A DNA stretch of 32,869 nt from Patescibacteria group bacterium. GTDB taxonomy: Bacteria; Patescibacteriota; Microgenomatia; PFEM01; JAHIFH01. Each line of letters begins with the position of its first letter. Position 1 is the first letter of the stretch. A model generated the notes under the pieces. The model made no database searches, was not told the DNA's origin, and worked only from the letters and a program-made list of their open reading frames with translations. A program made the position numbers and the translations under genes. The stretch is from positions 1 to 32,869 of the forward strand of contig JAHIFH010000049.1 of NCBI GenBank assembly GCA_018900995.1, written 5' to 3'. Below, one piece after another: positions 23,376 to 31,446 of this stretch.

Positions 23376-25615
23376 ATTTCTATTTTACAGACTAACTTCA
23401 ACAAGATAAGACTTAGAAGAATGTAAGTTAAAATAATGGCCACGAATAATACCCCAACAGAAAGAGAGGCATATCTTATTCCTATAAAAACACCCGAAAA
23501 ATAATACAAGGGCACCAGCATAAAAAGGGGGTATGAAACAAATATCAACAATCTTTTCCCCACACTTACCAAATTCAATTGTTCGACAATAAAACCCAAA
23601 AGAAATGGAAGCGAAAACTGATAGGAAAGGGCATATTCGCCAATTGAATAATCAGGTAAAACAATTAGAAGAATAATAATAGGCCCGATCCCCAGCCAAA
23701 GAGATTGCCAATATTTCTTAAGATGCTTCCTTTTGAGCCGGAGAACTCCTGCTAGAAAAATCCCAGGCGTCAGAACAGAAACTATAGAAAATCTTAGAAA
23801 CAAGATGATCCACTGCCTTAAAAATCCAATCTCTTTGTCAATCCCCTTTAAGAGAATATTCGGAATAAAAATATTGATCAGGTTAATTAATCTATTTAAG
23901 AAAGAACTCAAACTAAAGGTCGATAGTCTTTCAACATAAATGTTTCTGCTCTGTGATAAATCTAAGCCTGATTTCTGCTTCATATAATTTGAAAAAAACG
24001 CCCAGCCACAAAAAAGAACAAAGGCGGGAAAAAAGGTGGCCACGGACTTAGTCAAAAACACCTTGGAAATTCTATCCCGTTTAAGATATATAAAAAACAA
24101 AACAGCCATGAAAATCAAAGCCATAGGGTGAATAAAAAAGGATAAAGCAACAAGCAGACCAATAATTAAACTATTAGGCTTCATTTTGGGACTGTTTTTC
24201 TCGCTAATCAATGCAAAAGCAAGGAACATTGGATACATAGCAAAGTACTTCAAATAAATTTCTACATTAAGCATATGATAAGTTAAATGAACGCTCAATA
24301 ACATTAAAACACTAACTATTTTGGCAGTGTGTTTAGAAAAAAATGATTTTACAACTAAATAAGCCGCCCCATAATAAAGAGCCATCAAGACATTTAAAAA
24401 TCTTTGATAAATAAAATGACTTTCTCCAAAAAGCTTTAAGATCGACACCGTGACCACGGACAAAAAAGGCGTTCTATCAAACACCGAGAAACCACTCTCT
24501 CCCAGTCGATAACTTTTTGCTTCCTCAGAGAAAACCGGGGCATGGTGTAAAAAACTCCTCGCAATACCCCAAGACCTGGTATTATCAATATGATATCCGT
24601 AGTATCCCCCTCTAATAGGGATAAATTTGAGTTGATCCAAATACTTCTCAATGTAGTCTAAATTAAACAAGAAGTCTCTCTCTGCTTGAAGCAAGTTAGC
24701 AATTAACAAAATCGAGGTAATAATAAAAAGAAAAAAGATACCCTTCTTCAACTCCTTATACAGCCCTAGACGCAAAAATAAAAACAAAGAAATAACAAAA
24801 ATTAGAACGTATATTTCTATAAACTGACCAATTTCAGTAAAAATATAAGCTAGGCTAAGAATCGCCAGAATTAAGATTGAAATAATGGGTGAAAAAGCAA
24901 TTTTATCCTCGACATGGCAATTTATTTTCAGGCGATTGTCTATCAAATGAAGCAAGACGTAACCCGGAATTAGTAGGATAAAATAAAAAATAAATGTATA
25001 GCCTAAATAGGAGAGAAAACCCTTGCGATGGTCATTAATAAAGTTAGCCACACCTTGGGGAAATGATGTGGGACTTTTAACATAAAATTTCAGATCACCA
25101 ATCCCTATAGAATTATCAAACGCAGCCTTATTTATAACTAACTTAAACGACTTGACGTCCTTATTTTTATCCATTCTAAGCGTGTAATGAGAAGCTCTGT
25201 TTCCTTGTACGCTATCTATCAATACCCAGTCATTTTTGTCGCCCTTAAAGTAGATATCAAAGTCTTCTGCTAAATAAGAAGAAACAGCATGCAGATCTCC
25301 AGGAAAAAAGAGAGAAAATCCATTTAAACTCACAGGCTGACTGAAAGGCAGCTCAATATTCGCAGGATTATCTTCTGAAGCTGCAACTCGGAGATAATCT
25401 CCAGAAATAGGAGATTCAAGCAATTTTTGATCGCCCACAAATAATGAAAAGGCGTCGTTATCTTCAATATATTCTGATAAAAAGGTATTAACAAAACCAT
25501 TTTTTATATTTTTAAAGTTAAAAAGAAAGAATAAAAAAAATATCAAAAATGTTAACCATAAATAGATCAAGTTTTTAGGTATTTTTGGAATAACGGAAAT
25601 CTTTCTTTTTTTCAT
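23372..25615 (-). CDS. Multipass membrane protein with N-terminal beta-sandwich-like outer domain
   Basis: 747 residues. A single membrane span (about 15-33) is followed by an outer domain of about 150 residues (LRVAASEDNPANIELPFSQP, LNGFSLFF, DFDIYFKGDKNDWVLIDSV, FKLVINKAAFDNSIGIGDL) that looks like an F5/8 type C / carbohydrate-binding beta-sandwich. About eleven to thirteen membrane spans follow, with the loop RSWGIARSFLHHAPVFSEE and FDRTPFLSVVTVSIL resembling GT-C integral membrane transferases. A role as a surface glycosyltransferase or polymerase that binds its product is inferred; a catalytic acidic pair is not certain. ATGA overlap with the methyltransferase upstream and the radical SAM gene downstream. 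Confidence 0.8.
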   Translation of the reverse strand: MKKRKISVIPKIPKNLIYLWLTFLIFFLFFLFNFKNIKNGFVNTFLSEYIEDNDAFSLFVGDQKLLESPISGDYLRVAASEDNPANIELPFSQPVSLNGFSLFFPGDLHAVSSYLAEDFDIYFKGDKNDWVLIDSVQGNRASHYTLRMDKNKDVKSFKLVINKAAFDNSIGIGDLKFYVKSPTSFPQGVANFINDHRKGFLSYLGYTFIFYFILLIPGYVLLHLIDNRLKINCHVEDKIAFSPIISILILAILSLAYIFTEIGQFIEIYVLIFVISLFLFLRLGLYKELKKGIFFLFIITSILLIANLLQAERDFLFNLDYIEKYLDQLKFIPIRGGYYGYHIDNTRSWGIARSFLHHAPVFSEEAKSYRLGESGFSVFDRTPFLSVVTVSILKLFGESHFIYQRFLNVLMALYYGAAYLVVKSFFSKHTAKIVSVLMLLSVHLTYHMLNVEIYLKYFAMYPMFLAFALISEKNSPKMKPNSLIIGLLVALSFFIHPMALIFMAVLFFIYLKRDRISKVFLTKSVATFFPAFVLFCGWAFFSNYMKQKSGLDLSQSRNIYVERLSTFSLSSFLNRLINLINIFIPNILLKGIDKEIGFLRQWIILFLRFSIVSVLTPGIFLAGVLRLKRKHLKKYWQSLWLGIGPIIILLIVLPDYSIGEYALSYQFSLPFLLGFIVEQLNLVSVGKRLLIFVSYPLFMLVPLYYFSGVFIGIRYASLSVGVLFVAIILTYILLSLILLKLVCKIEI

Positions 25616-26538
25616 TTTTTACCAATAATCTTAACCATTGGCCAAAACAATCTGCTCGAATTCGCCAACCTTATAAATAAAGGCCGGAGTAACTTAGGCA
25701 CAGACTTAAAAACTAAACTCACCTCAAATTTATCAACCACTATCGTTCTAAATCCCGCTTTTTTATGAATTCTTTTTAGTGTCGACCCCAAAAATGACAT
25801 CTCATAACCAAATCTCATGTGCCTCGCTTTCAATAATTTCATATGAACAAACTCCGCCAATTGCTTTAAAATGGGCACATTGGGGACATTCCCCCAAATC
25901 TGACGATAAGTAAGACTGCCTATATTCAGGTAGGGAACGCTGTTGAATGAAACCCCGCCAGGCTTTAGAACACGATATAGCTCGTCCACACAAGCTTGAG
26001 TATCTTTAAAGTGTTCTATCACACCCCCACCATATAACAAATCAATACAATCACTCCTTAAAGGCATTTCTCGAACATCAGCTTGAATAAGAAAATAATT
26101 CTTAATACCTTTGTTTTTAAATAACTTATGAGCAGTGTTTAAGGCAACTTTGGAGAAATCAACGCCAATCACTAAATCACAATCCTTAGCAATATTTTGA
26201 CCAAAAAACATTGATCCGCAACCTATCTCTAGATAAACAACCTCTTTAATAGGTTTATATTCACTTATCTGTTTATAAATCTCATTAAAATGTCTTTGTA
26301 AATATTCATTCTCTTCATCCTCAAGTTTCTTCAAACAATTCCCACGGTAATAATTATCCCACTTTTCTCGCGAGAATTCATAATCACTAGCAAATGTCTC
26401 AGAATCTCTTAGTAAGCAGTGGCCAATAAGATTATATTTTTGCCCGCAGCCTTTACATATCAAAAAATTACCCTTCACTTGAAAAACACGCCTACATCGA
26501 GAACAGCAGAGATAAGACAAAATCTTTTGGTTGAACAC
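25612..26538 (-). CDS. Class I SAM methyltransferase with N-terminal zinc ribbon
   Basis: 308 residues. The first ~35 residues form a zinc-ribbon-like element: CxxC at 12/15 and CxxC at 28/31 (CSRC and CKGC), separated by a short hairpin. The linker leads to a Rossmann methyltransferase with motif I YLEIGCGSMF at about 102-111, VIGVDFSKVALN, IQADVREMPL, YGGGVIEHFKD and LKPGGVSFNSVP. A Trm112-like ribbon fused ahead of a class I methyltransferase is common in enzymes from natural-product and surface glycan clusters. The substrate is unknown. The gene lies 18 nt after the GT4 stop and overlaps the 747-aa gene as ATGA. Confidence 0.9.
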   Translation of the reverse strand: MFNQKILSYLCCSRCRRVFQVKGNFLICKGCGQKYNLIGHCLLRDSETFASDYEFSREKWDNYYRGNCLKKLEDEENEYLQRHFNEIYKQISEYKPIKEVVYLEIGCGSMFFGQNIAKDCDLVIGVDFSKVALNTAHKLFKNKGIKNYFLIQADVREMPLRSDCIDLLYGGGVIEHFKDTQACVDELYRVLKPGGVSFNSVPYLNIGSLTYRQIWGNVPNVPILKQLAEFVHMKLLKARHMRFGYEMSFLGSTLKRIHKKAGFRTIVVDKFEVSLVFKSVPKLLRPLFIRLANSSRLFWPMVKIIGKK

Positions 26539-26556
26539 TTCCGCTAAACTGATCTT

Positions 26557-27741
26557 TTACCTTATATTTGACCAAGTTTTCATCAAGGCCTCTTGAAAAA
26601 CATTATCCCAAGTATAATTAGCCACCAGTTTAATTGCATTCACTCGTGTCTTCTGATAAAGCCGATCATCAGTCAACAAACGAATAATAGCTTCAGCGAT
26701 TGCCTTTTTATCATAATCAACCAACAAACCAGCCTTTTTCTTTTGAATTTCATAAGCAATCTGAGGTACAGGCGTAATGACCACTGGCAAGCCACAGGCC
26801 AAATAAACCTTAACTTTGCCGACATCAGAATAAAAGCTATAACTGTCTGAGTCGGGGACATAAGGAGCTACAGCCACAGCGCCTTTGGCCATGATCCTTT
26901 CTAATTCAGCATGGCTTTCAATATAGCCAGTAAAGAAGACTCTCCCGGATAACCCCAGCTCCTTAACTCTTTTCTCTAAACGTTTCCTTAAAACCCCGCC
27001 GCCAATGATCACCAGCCTTGCTTTTTTCACCTTTCGGCAAACCTCAACAAAAGCCTCAATTAATATCATTATTCCCTTATTCTCCAAGAGATGGCCCATA
27101 AAAATCACTCTAAAACGGTCGATTTTTTCAATCGGAGGTCTTTCAATTTGTTCAAAATGGCTCCCATCAGGAACAGTAATTTGTTTTGCTGCCTTTTCAG
27201 TCCTGACCCCCATTTTTTCTCTTTCGGCCACCATAAGCTCCGAGCTATTCCAAATAAGATCAGCCCGATAACAACAAATTTTATCAACTAAATGGTAAAT
27301 CGAGTTTAAAAGACTATTTTCAAACCGTCTGGGAGTATAATCCACCGTAGAGTAAATAACTTTTTTAACTATTCCCAATCTTCGTAAAACAAGAGCACTG
27401 AATGTATTGAGGTTGTCAGCAGCCATGCAAAAATCAAATCTTTTCCCCAATCTTAAAGTAAAAAAGACAGTAAAAAAGAAATCCTTGAAATAATAAAAGA
27501 TGTCTGGGCCGCCAATTCTTGGCGCCACAAGCCTTTTGACAATTTTGCCTTTTTGGTATAGCGTCGCTGAGGAATGCTTTTCCTCAGCATAAAAAAAGGG
27601 GTGATTAATAAAAGCTAGAAGAGAAACTTTGTCTTTAAGGAAAGCAACGAATTCTTGAGCCGGACCGGCGTCAAAGGGAGAATGGGTAATAATCAAAAAC
27701 CGGCTTTTTTCAAGCCAAGTTAGTCTATCTTTTATTATCAT
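26557..27741 (-). CDS. Family 4-like glycosyltransferase (GT-B fold)
   Basis: 394 residues. The N-terminal domain has RFLIITHSPFDAGPAQEFVAFL and the donor half has FRVIFMGHLLENKGIMIL, ARLVIIGGG and VFFTGYI. The region of the EX7E motif reads YSDVGKVKVYLACGLPVV, so the usual glutamates are absent and a lysine is at the second place; this is a known variant of GT4 in which the sugar site differs, and a low-confidence point is that activity may be altered. It overlaps the acetyltransferase by 17 nt and shows the ATG at 27741. Donor unknown. Confidence 0.87.
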   Translation of the reverse strand: MIIKDRLTWLEKSRFLIITHSPFDAGPAQEFVAFLKDKVSLLAFINHPFFYAEEKHSSATLYQKGKIVKRLVAPRIGGPDIFYYFKDFFFTVFFTLRLGKRFDFCMAADNLNTFSALVLRRLGIVKKVIYSTVDYTPRRFENSLLNSIYHLVDKICCYRADLIWNSSELMVAEREKMGVRTEKAAKQITVPDGSHFEQIERPPIEKIDRFRVIFMGHLLENKGIMILIEAFVEVCRKVKKARLVIIGGGVLRKRLEKRVKELGLSGRVFFTGYIESHAELERIMAKGAVAVAPYVPDSDSYSFYSDVGKVKVYLACGLPVVITPVPQIAYEIQKKKAGLLVDYDKKAIAEAIIRLLTDDRLYQKTRVNAIKLVANYTWDNVFQEALMKTWSNIR

Positions 27742-28348
27742 CTTTTTCTTGGGCAGGAGAATTTTTTAAAGATTTAACCACTCTAGCAGGATTACCAGCC
27801 ACAATTGAGTGGGGCGGCACATCATGAGTCACTACCGCTCCCGCGGCTACAATCGCCCCATTACCAATCTTTACTCCTTTATAAATCATCACCCTTCTCC
27901 CAATCCAAACATCATTGCCAATTTTTATAGGCTTATAGACAATTTCTCTTCCAATCTCTCGTCGCCACTTCAACGTTTCTCGCCTTCTTTTGAGATAATC
28001 CGTCGAGTGACTATTATGATCTTCAATATAAACATCCGAGGCAATATTACAATATTTACCAATTTCAATATTGCCTGCCGCCTTAATCACTGTCCGAGGA
28101 TGAACTAAAGTATAATCGCCAATCTTAATTTTCCCTTTTTTGATCGCTATCAACCAGCCTTTCATAAGAACATTATTGCCTATTCTGATATTTCTCTTGA
28201 TGCCTGTTTCGTTAATAATTCCCCCACCCAAGAAAAAATGGACATTTTTGCCATAAAACGAATTTCTCTTGGCGTTTAGGTGCTTAACCAAAAAACCTCC
28301 CAAATCAAACATTAAAAAGTGATATAAACTATAAAGATTAAGTTTCAT
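27725..28348 (-). CDS. Left-handed beta-helix (hexapeptide) acetyltransferase
   Basis: 207 residues. Repeated (I/V)G(x)4 hexapeptide units (IRIGNNVLM, IKIGDYTLVHPRTVI, IEIGKYCNIAS, IKIGNDVWIGRRVMI, VKIGNGAIVAAGAVV) build the LbH prism, with DHNSHSTD carrying the catalytic histidine as in WbbJ/Maa/CysE-like O- and N-acetyltransferases, which use acetyl-CoA. The C-terminal GNPARVVKSL is family-typical. Position directly after dehydratase, aminotransferase and reductase genes fits acetylation of an amino sugar (compare PerB) or of a hydroxyl on the glycan. ATGA overlap with the upstream SDR. Confidence 0.93.
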   Translation of the reverse strand: MKLNLYSLYHFLMFDLGGFLVKHLNAKRNSFYGKNVHFFLGGGIINETGIKRNIRIGNNVLMKGWLIAIKKGKIKIGDYTLVHPRTVIKAAGNIEIGKYCNIASDVYIEDHNSHSTDYLKRRRETLKWRREIGREIVYKPIKIGNDVWIGRRVMIYKGVKIGNGAIVAAGAVVTHDVPPHSIVAGNPARVVKSLKNSPAQEKDDNKR

Positions 28349-29271
28349 TTAGTGAGAATAGTCGTCCTATACCAATTAATTGTTTTTCGCAAACCTCTTT
28401 CCAGAGAATACCTTGGTCTAAACCCCAGCTTCCTTGCTTTGGTAATATCCACAACTCTTCTAGACTGCCCTTTTGGCCTGGAAGTGCCATAGGTAAGTTC
28501 TCCCTTAAAGCCAGTCAATCTGACAATTTTCTCTACTAAATCCTTAATAGTTATTTCGATTCCAGAGGCAAGATTGACTGGTTGGGGAGTGTCAAGTCTT
28601 TCTGCTACCAAAACTATCCCTTCAACCAAGTCCCCGACATAAATAAAATCTCTTCTAGGCGAACCGTCGCCCCAAACAACTAATTTCTTCTTTTCAAAAC
28701 ACTTCCGAATAAGAGCAGGAATAACATGAGAGGTTCCTGGATCAAAATTATCCCTCGGACCATAGGTGTTGTTGGCAATTATTACATTAATATCCATCCC
28801 AAACTCCTGATGGTAGGCTTCTGCTAAAATGGCCATTGTTCTCTTCGCCCAACCAAAACCAAAGTGGGACTCTTCAGGAGGACCATTAAATAAATTTTCT
28901 TCTTTAAGAGGCATTGGCGAGTTTTTAGGATAGGCGGGTGAACAGCTCAATAAGACTATCTTTTCCACCCCGTTCCTTCTAGAGGCCTCTATTAGATTTA
29001 AATCCATCATCAAGCAATTGTAGGCCTGAGTAGCTGGATGAGATTGACTATAGGCAACGCCGCCAATATCCGCTGCTAAGTGGAAAACCAAATCAACGCC
29101 TTGACTTAATTTCAGACAATTCTTCAAAACCCTCAAGTCATCCTTTCGGCGATCAGGAATAATGATTTTTTCCTTCCTAACCCCCTTAGCTACCAAAGCA
29201 TCAACTAAATGAGAGCCAACAAAACCCTTTCCGCCGGTCACTAAAATTTTTTTATCTTGAAAAAAGTTCAT
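28345..29271 (-). CDS. GDP-L-fucose-synthase-like extended SDR with altered active site
   Basis: 308 residues from the ATG at 29271, selected because AGGAGG lies 3 nt upstream (29275-29280); the longer frame would overlap the upstream gene. The cofactor motif GGKGFVG is at 13-19, ADIGGVAYSQSHPA resembles the substrate loop of GDP-fucose synthase, and GPRDNFDPGTSHVIPALIRK carries the family's His. The usual serine/threonine four residues before YP is C110 (S111 is next), and the catalytic tyrosine of YxxxK is F139 (FGWAK, lysine 143). From memory of the E. coli enzyme these are catalytic positions, so the reaction may be changed or slowed. Neighbours suggest use of a GDP-4-keto-6-deoxy sugar. 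ATGA overlap with the acetyltransferase. Confidence 0.85.
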   Translation of the reverse strand: MNFFQDKKILVTGGKGFVGSHLVDALVAKGVRKEKIIIPDRRKDDLRVLKNCLKLSQGVDLVFHLAADIGGVAYSQSHPATQAYNCLMMDLNLIEASRRNGVEKIVLLSCSPAYPKNSPMPLKEENLFNGPPEESHFGFGWAKRTMAILAEAYHQEFGMDINVIIANNTYGPRDNFDPGTSHVIPALIRKCFEKKKLVVWGDGSPRRDFIYVGDLVEGIVLVAERLDTPQPVNLASGIEITIKDLVEKIVRLTGFKGELTYGTSRPKGQSRRVVDITKARKLGFRPRYSLERGLRKTINWYRTTILTK

Positions 29272-29274
29272 TTT

Positions 29275-29280
29275 CCTCCT
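29275..29280 (-). promoter_or_regulatory. Shine-Dalgarno fixing the start of the GDP-fucose-synthase-like gene
   Basis: AGGAGG on the minus strand overlaps the TGA of the upstream dehydratase and ends 3 nt before the ATG at 29271. It rules out the longer reading that would begin inside the upstream gene. Confidence 0.75.
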
Positions 29281-30362
29281 CACCTCCAATCCACTTTCCC
29301 TATCCAATCATCCCGGTTTTCTGCATACCACTGGATCGTCTCTTTCAAACCCTCTTCCCAAGAATACCTTGGCTTCCAACTAGTCAACCTTCTTAATCTT
29401 GAATAATCAACCCGAAGCTCTTCAACTTCGCTCCTACCCAACCTTCCCCGCCATTTTTCATAAACAACTTTTTTCTCTCCCCAATAGCCCATCTCCCGCC
29501 CTAATTTTAGAATCAAATCAAGCCAGTCTTTCATCATTATGGTTTTACCCGAGCCAAAACAGTAAACCTCCCCTGGTCGGCCAAATAAATTAACATGAAT
29601 ATGGCCCATTACCCCATCTTTGACATAAGTAAAATCTCTTTTGGCCCCCAAGTAACCAAGCTTAATAAGCTTCCTTTCCAAAGCCTGAGTAATAATCACG
29701 CCAGTAATAAACCGGGGATTTTGCCGCGGGCCATAATTATTAAACTTCCGCGCCACTCCCGTTGGGATCCCATAAGCGCGGTGGTAATTCCGAAATAAAA
29801 AATCACCGGCCACCTTGGAGGTGGCGTAAATGCTTTGAGGATTGAGCGGAGTAAATTCATCCAAAATTAAACCCCCACTCTTATCAAAACGATAAAGTTT
29901 CTTCAAATGAGGATCAACATTACCATATTCTTCTGAACTACCAGCAAAACTAATTTTTCTCACCTTTAATTTAATATCACAGATCGTCTGGAGAACATTT
30001 AAAGTGCCTATCGCGTTTGAGCTAAGAGTTTCATAGGGTCGCCACCAAGATTCGCCTACATGAGCCTGGGCAGCTAGATGGAAAATTACTGGTTTTGAGG
30101 AACCTTCTTTCTTAATTTTCATCAACACCCTTCTCACCGCTTCTTTATCAGCGATATCGGCCCGGTGAATGGTAATTTTTTTTTGGATATGGGCTAAATT
30201 ATGATAGACCCCCGAAGAAGATGGTCTGAGCAATACATGAACATCAGCACCAAACTCAACCAGTTTGTCAGTTAAATGTGAGCCAACAAAGCCATTAGCC
30301 CCGGTCACCAGAACTGTTCTTCCTTTTAAAATTCTTTTAATATCCTTATCTGTTCTTTTCAT
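29280..30362 (-). CDS. GDP-mannose 4,6-dehydratase-like extended SDR
   Basis: 360 residues. The cofactor motif GANGFVG is at 21-27. The active site has S142 and E144 in GSSEEYG and Y179 and K183 in SIYATSK, matching the Gmd pattern (Thr/Ser, Glu, Tyr, Lys). AAQAHVGESWWRPYETL, NNYGPRQNPRFITG and the C-terminal GRLGRSEVEELRVDYSRL-type region also fit Gmd and related GDP-hexose dehydratases. The enzyme removes water from GDP-mannose to give the GDP-4-keto-6-deoxymannose used for fucose, rhamnose or perosamine. A close relative acting on a different nucleotide sugar cannot be excluded. The ATG overlaps the aminotransferase stop as ATGA. Confidence 0.88.
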   Translation of the reverse strand: MKRTDKDIKRILKGRTVLVTGANGFVGSHLTDKLVEFGADVHVLLRPSSSGVYHNLAHIQKKITIHRADIADKEAVRRVLMKIKKEGSSKPVIFHLAAQAHVGESWWRPYETLSSNAIGTLNVLQTICDIKLKVRKISFAGSSEEYGNVDPHLKKLYRFDKSGGLILDEFTPLNPQSIYATSKVAGDFLFRNYHRAYGIPTGVARKFNNYGPRQNPRFITGVIITQALERKLIKLGYLGAKRDFTYVKDGVMGHIHVNLFGRPGEVYCFGSGKTIMMKDWLDLILKLGREMGYWGEKKVVYEKWRGRLGRSEVEELRVDYSRLRRLTSWKPRYSWEEGLKETIQWYAENRDDWIGKVDWR

Positions 30363-31444
30363 TTTTTCTTTTTGAAAAAATTTTTAATTTCTTTACACAC
30401 TCTTTTGATATCTCTCTTGGTTAAAAACAGGGAGGAGGGAAGCCAGAGTCCGTGCTTTGAAGCCCAAGTTGAAACCGGAAATCCCCCCCTACCTCTATAA
30501 GGCTTTAAAGAGTGAATTGCAGGGTAAAACTCACGCGTTCCAATCTGCTTGCTATTTAGATATTCTTTAAGCATTTTCGGGTTATCAACAAAAATATCTA
30601 CAAACCACGGTGTAGTCTGAGTTAAATCGGTTGGCAACATCTTAATTTCCTCAACATCCCTAAGCTCTTCTTGATAAATCCGGTACATCTTTCTCTTCCA
30701 TTTAATTCTCTTTTCAAGCTTTTTCATCTGAGCGATTCCTACAGCTGCTTGGATATCAGAAAACTTAAAGTTCCAGCCAATAGTATCGTGTTTTTGAGTC
30801 TTGCGATCAATTCGGCCGAAATCTTTGATCCGATACATCTTATCTCTTAATCTTTTACTATCTGTAACTACAACCCCTCCTTGTCCGGTAGTAATAATCT
30901 TAGGGGTAGAGAATGAAAAGCTTCCAATTTCTCCAAAGGTTCCCAGGTGTTTCCCTTTATAATACGATCCCAAAGCTTGAGCAGAATCTTCAACAATAAA
31001 AAGATTATATTCTCTAGAGATCCTTTCAATTCCATCCATATCTGGAGGCCGTGCATTCATCGCTACCGGCATAATTGCCTTTGTTTTTTTAGAAATTTTT
31101 TTCATAACTTCTTCTAAATCAAGACAAAGATTATCTCTTTTAATATCTACTAAAATTGGGGTGGCCCCCGCAAGAAGAACTGCATTTGGAGTAGCCACCA
31201 TAGTCATATCTGGGATAATCACTTCATCGTCTCTTCCTATCCCTAATGCCATTAAAGCAATCGTTAGACTTACCGTTCCATTATTTGCTGCCAACCCATA
31301 ACGGCTCCCCACAAAGTCGGCTACCATCTTTTCAAATTTATAAGTCCTTTCTGCTTCAGTAATCCAACCCGAGTCGATACAAGCGATCAGTTCTCGCTTT
31401 TCTTCTTCGCCCACCCAAGGCTCCATCTGATTAATTCTTTTCAT
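30359..31444 (-). CDS. DegT/DnrJ/EryC1 PLP aminotransferase (perosamine-synthase-like)
   Basis: 361 residues, fold type I. The PLP-binding D153 is in VEDSAQALGSYYKGK and the Schiff-base K182 is in SFSTPKIITTGQGG. WNFKFSDIQAAVGIAQ and DFGRID are typical of sugar C4 aminotransferases that act on GDP- or dTDP-4-keto-6-deoxyhexoses, with perosamine synthase the nearest in pattern. The glycine motif ANNGTVSLTIALMALGIG and EVIIPDMTMVATPNAVL are also standard. The usual 'HLYG' stretch reads AMNARPP, so the substrate pocket may differ. AGGAGA lies 5 nt before the ATG. With Gmd next to it, GDP-4-amino-4,6-dideoxymannose is the likeliest product. Confidence 0.9.
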   Translation of the reverse strand: MKRINQMEPWVGEEEKRELIACIDSGWITEAERTYKFEKMVADFVGSRYGLAANNGTVSLTIALMALGIGRDDEVIIPDMTMVATPNAVLLAGATPILVDIKRDNLCLDLEEVMKKISKKTKAIMPVAMNARPPDMDGIERISREYNLFIVEDSAQALGSYYKGKHLGTFGEIGSFSFSTPKIITTGQGGVVVTDSKRLRDKMYRIKDFGRIDRKTQKHDTIGWNFKFSDIQAAVGIAQMKKLEKRIKWKRKMYRIYQEELRDVEEIKMLPTDLTQTTPWFVDIFVDNPKMLKEYLNSKQIGTREFYPAIHSLKPYRGRGGFPVSTWASKHGLWLPSSLFLTKRDIKRVCKEIKNFFKKKK

Positions 31445-31446
31445 CT

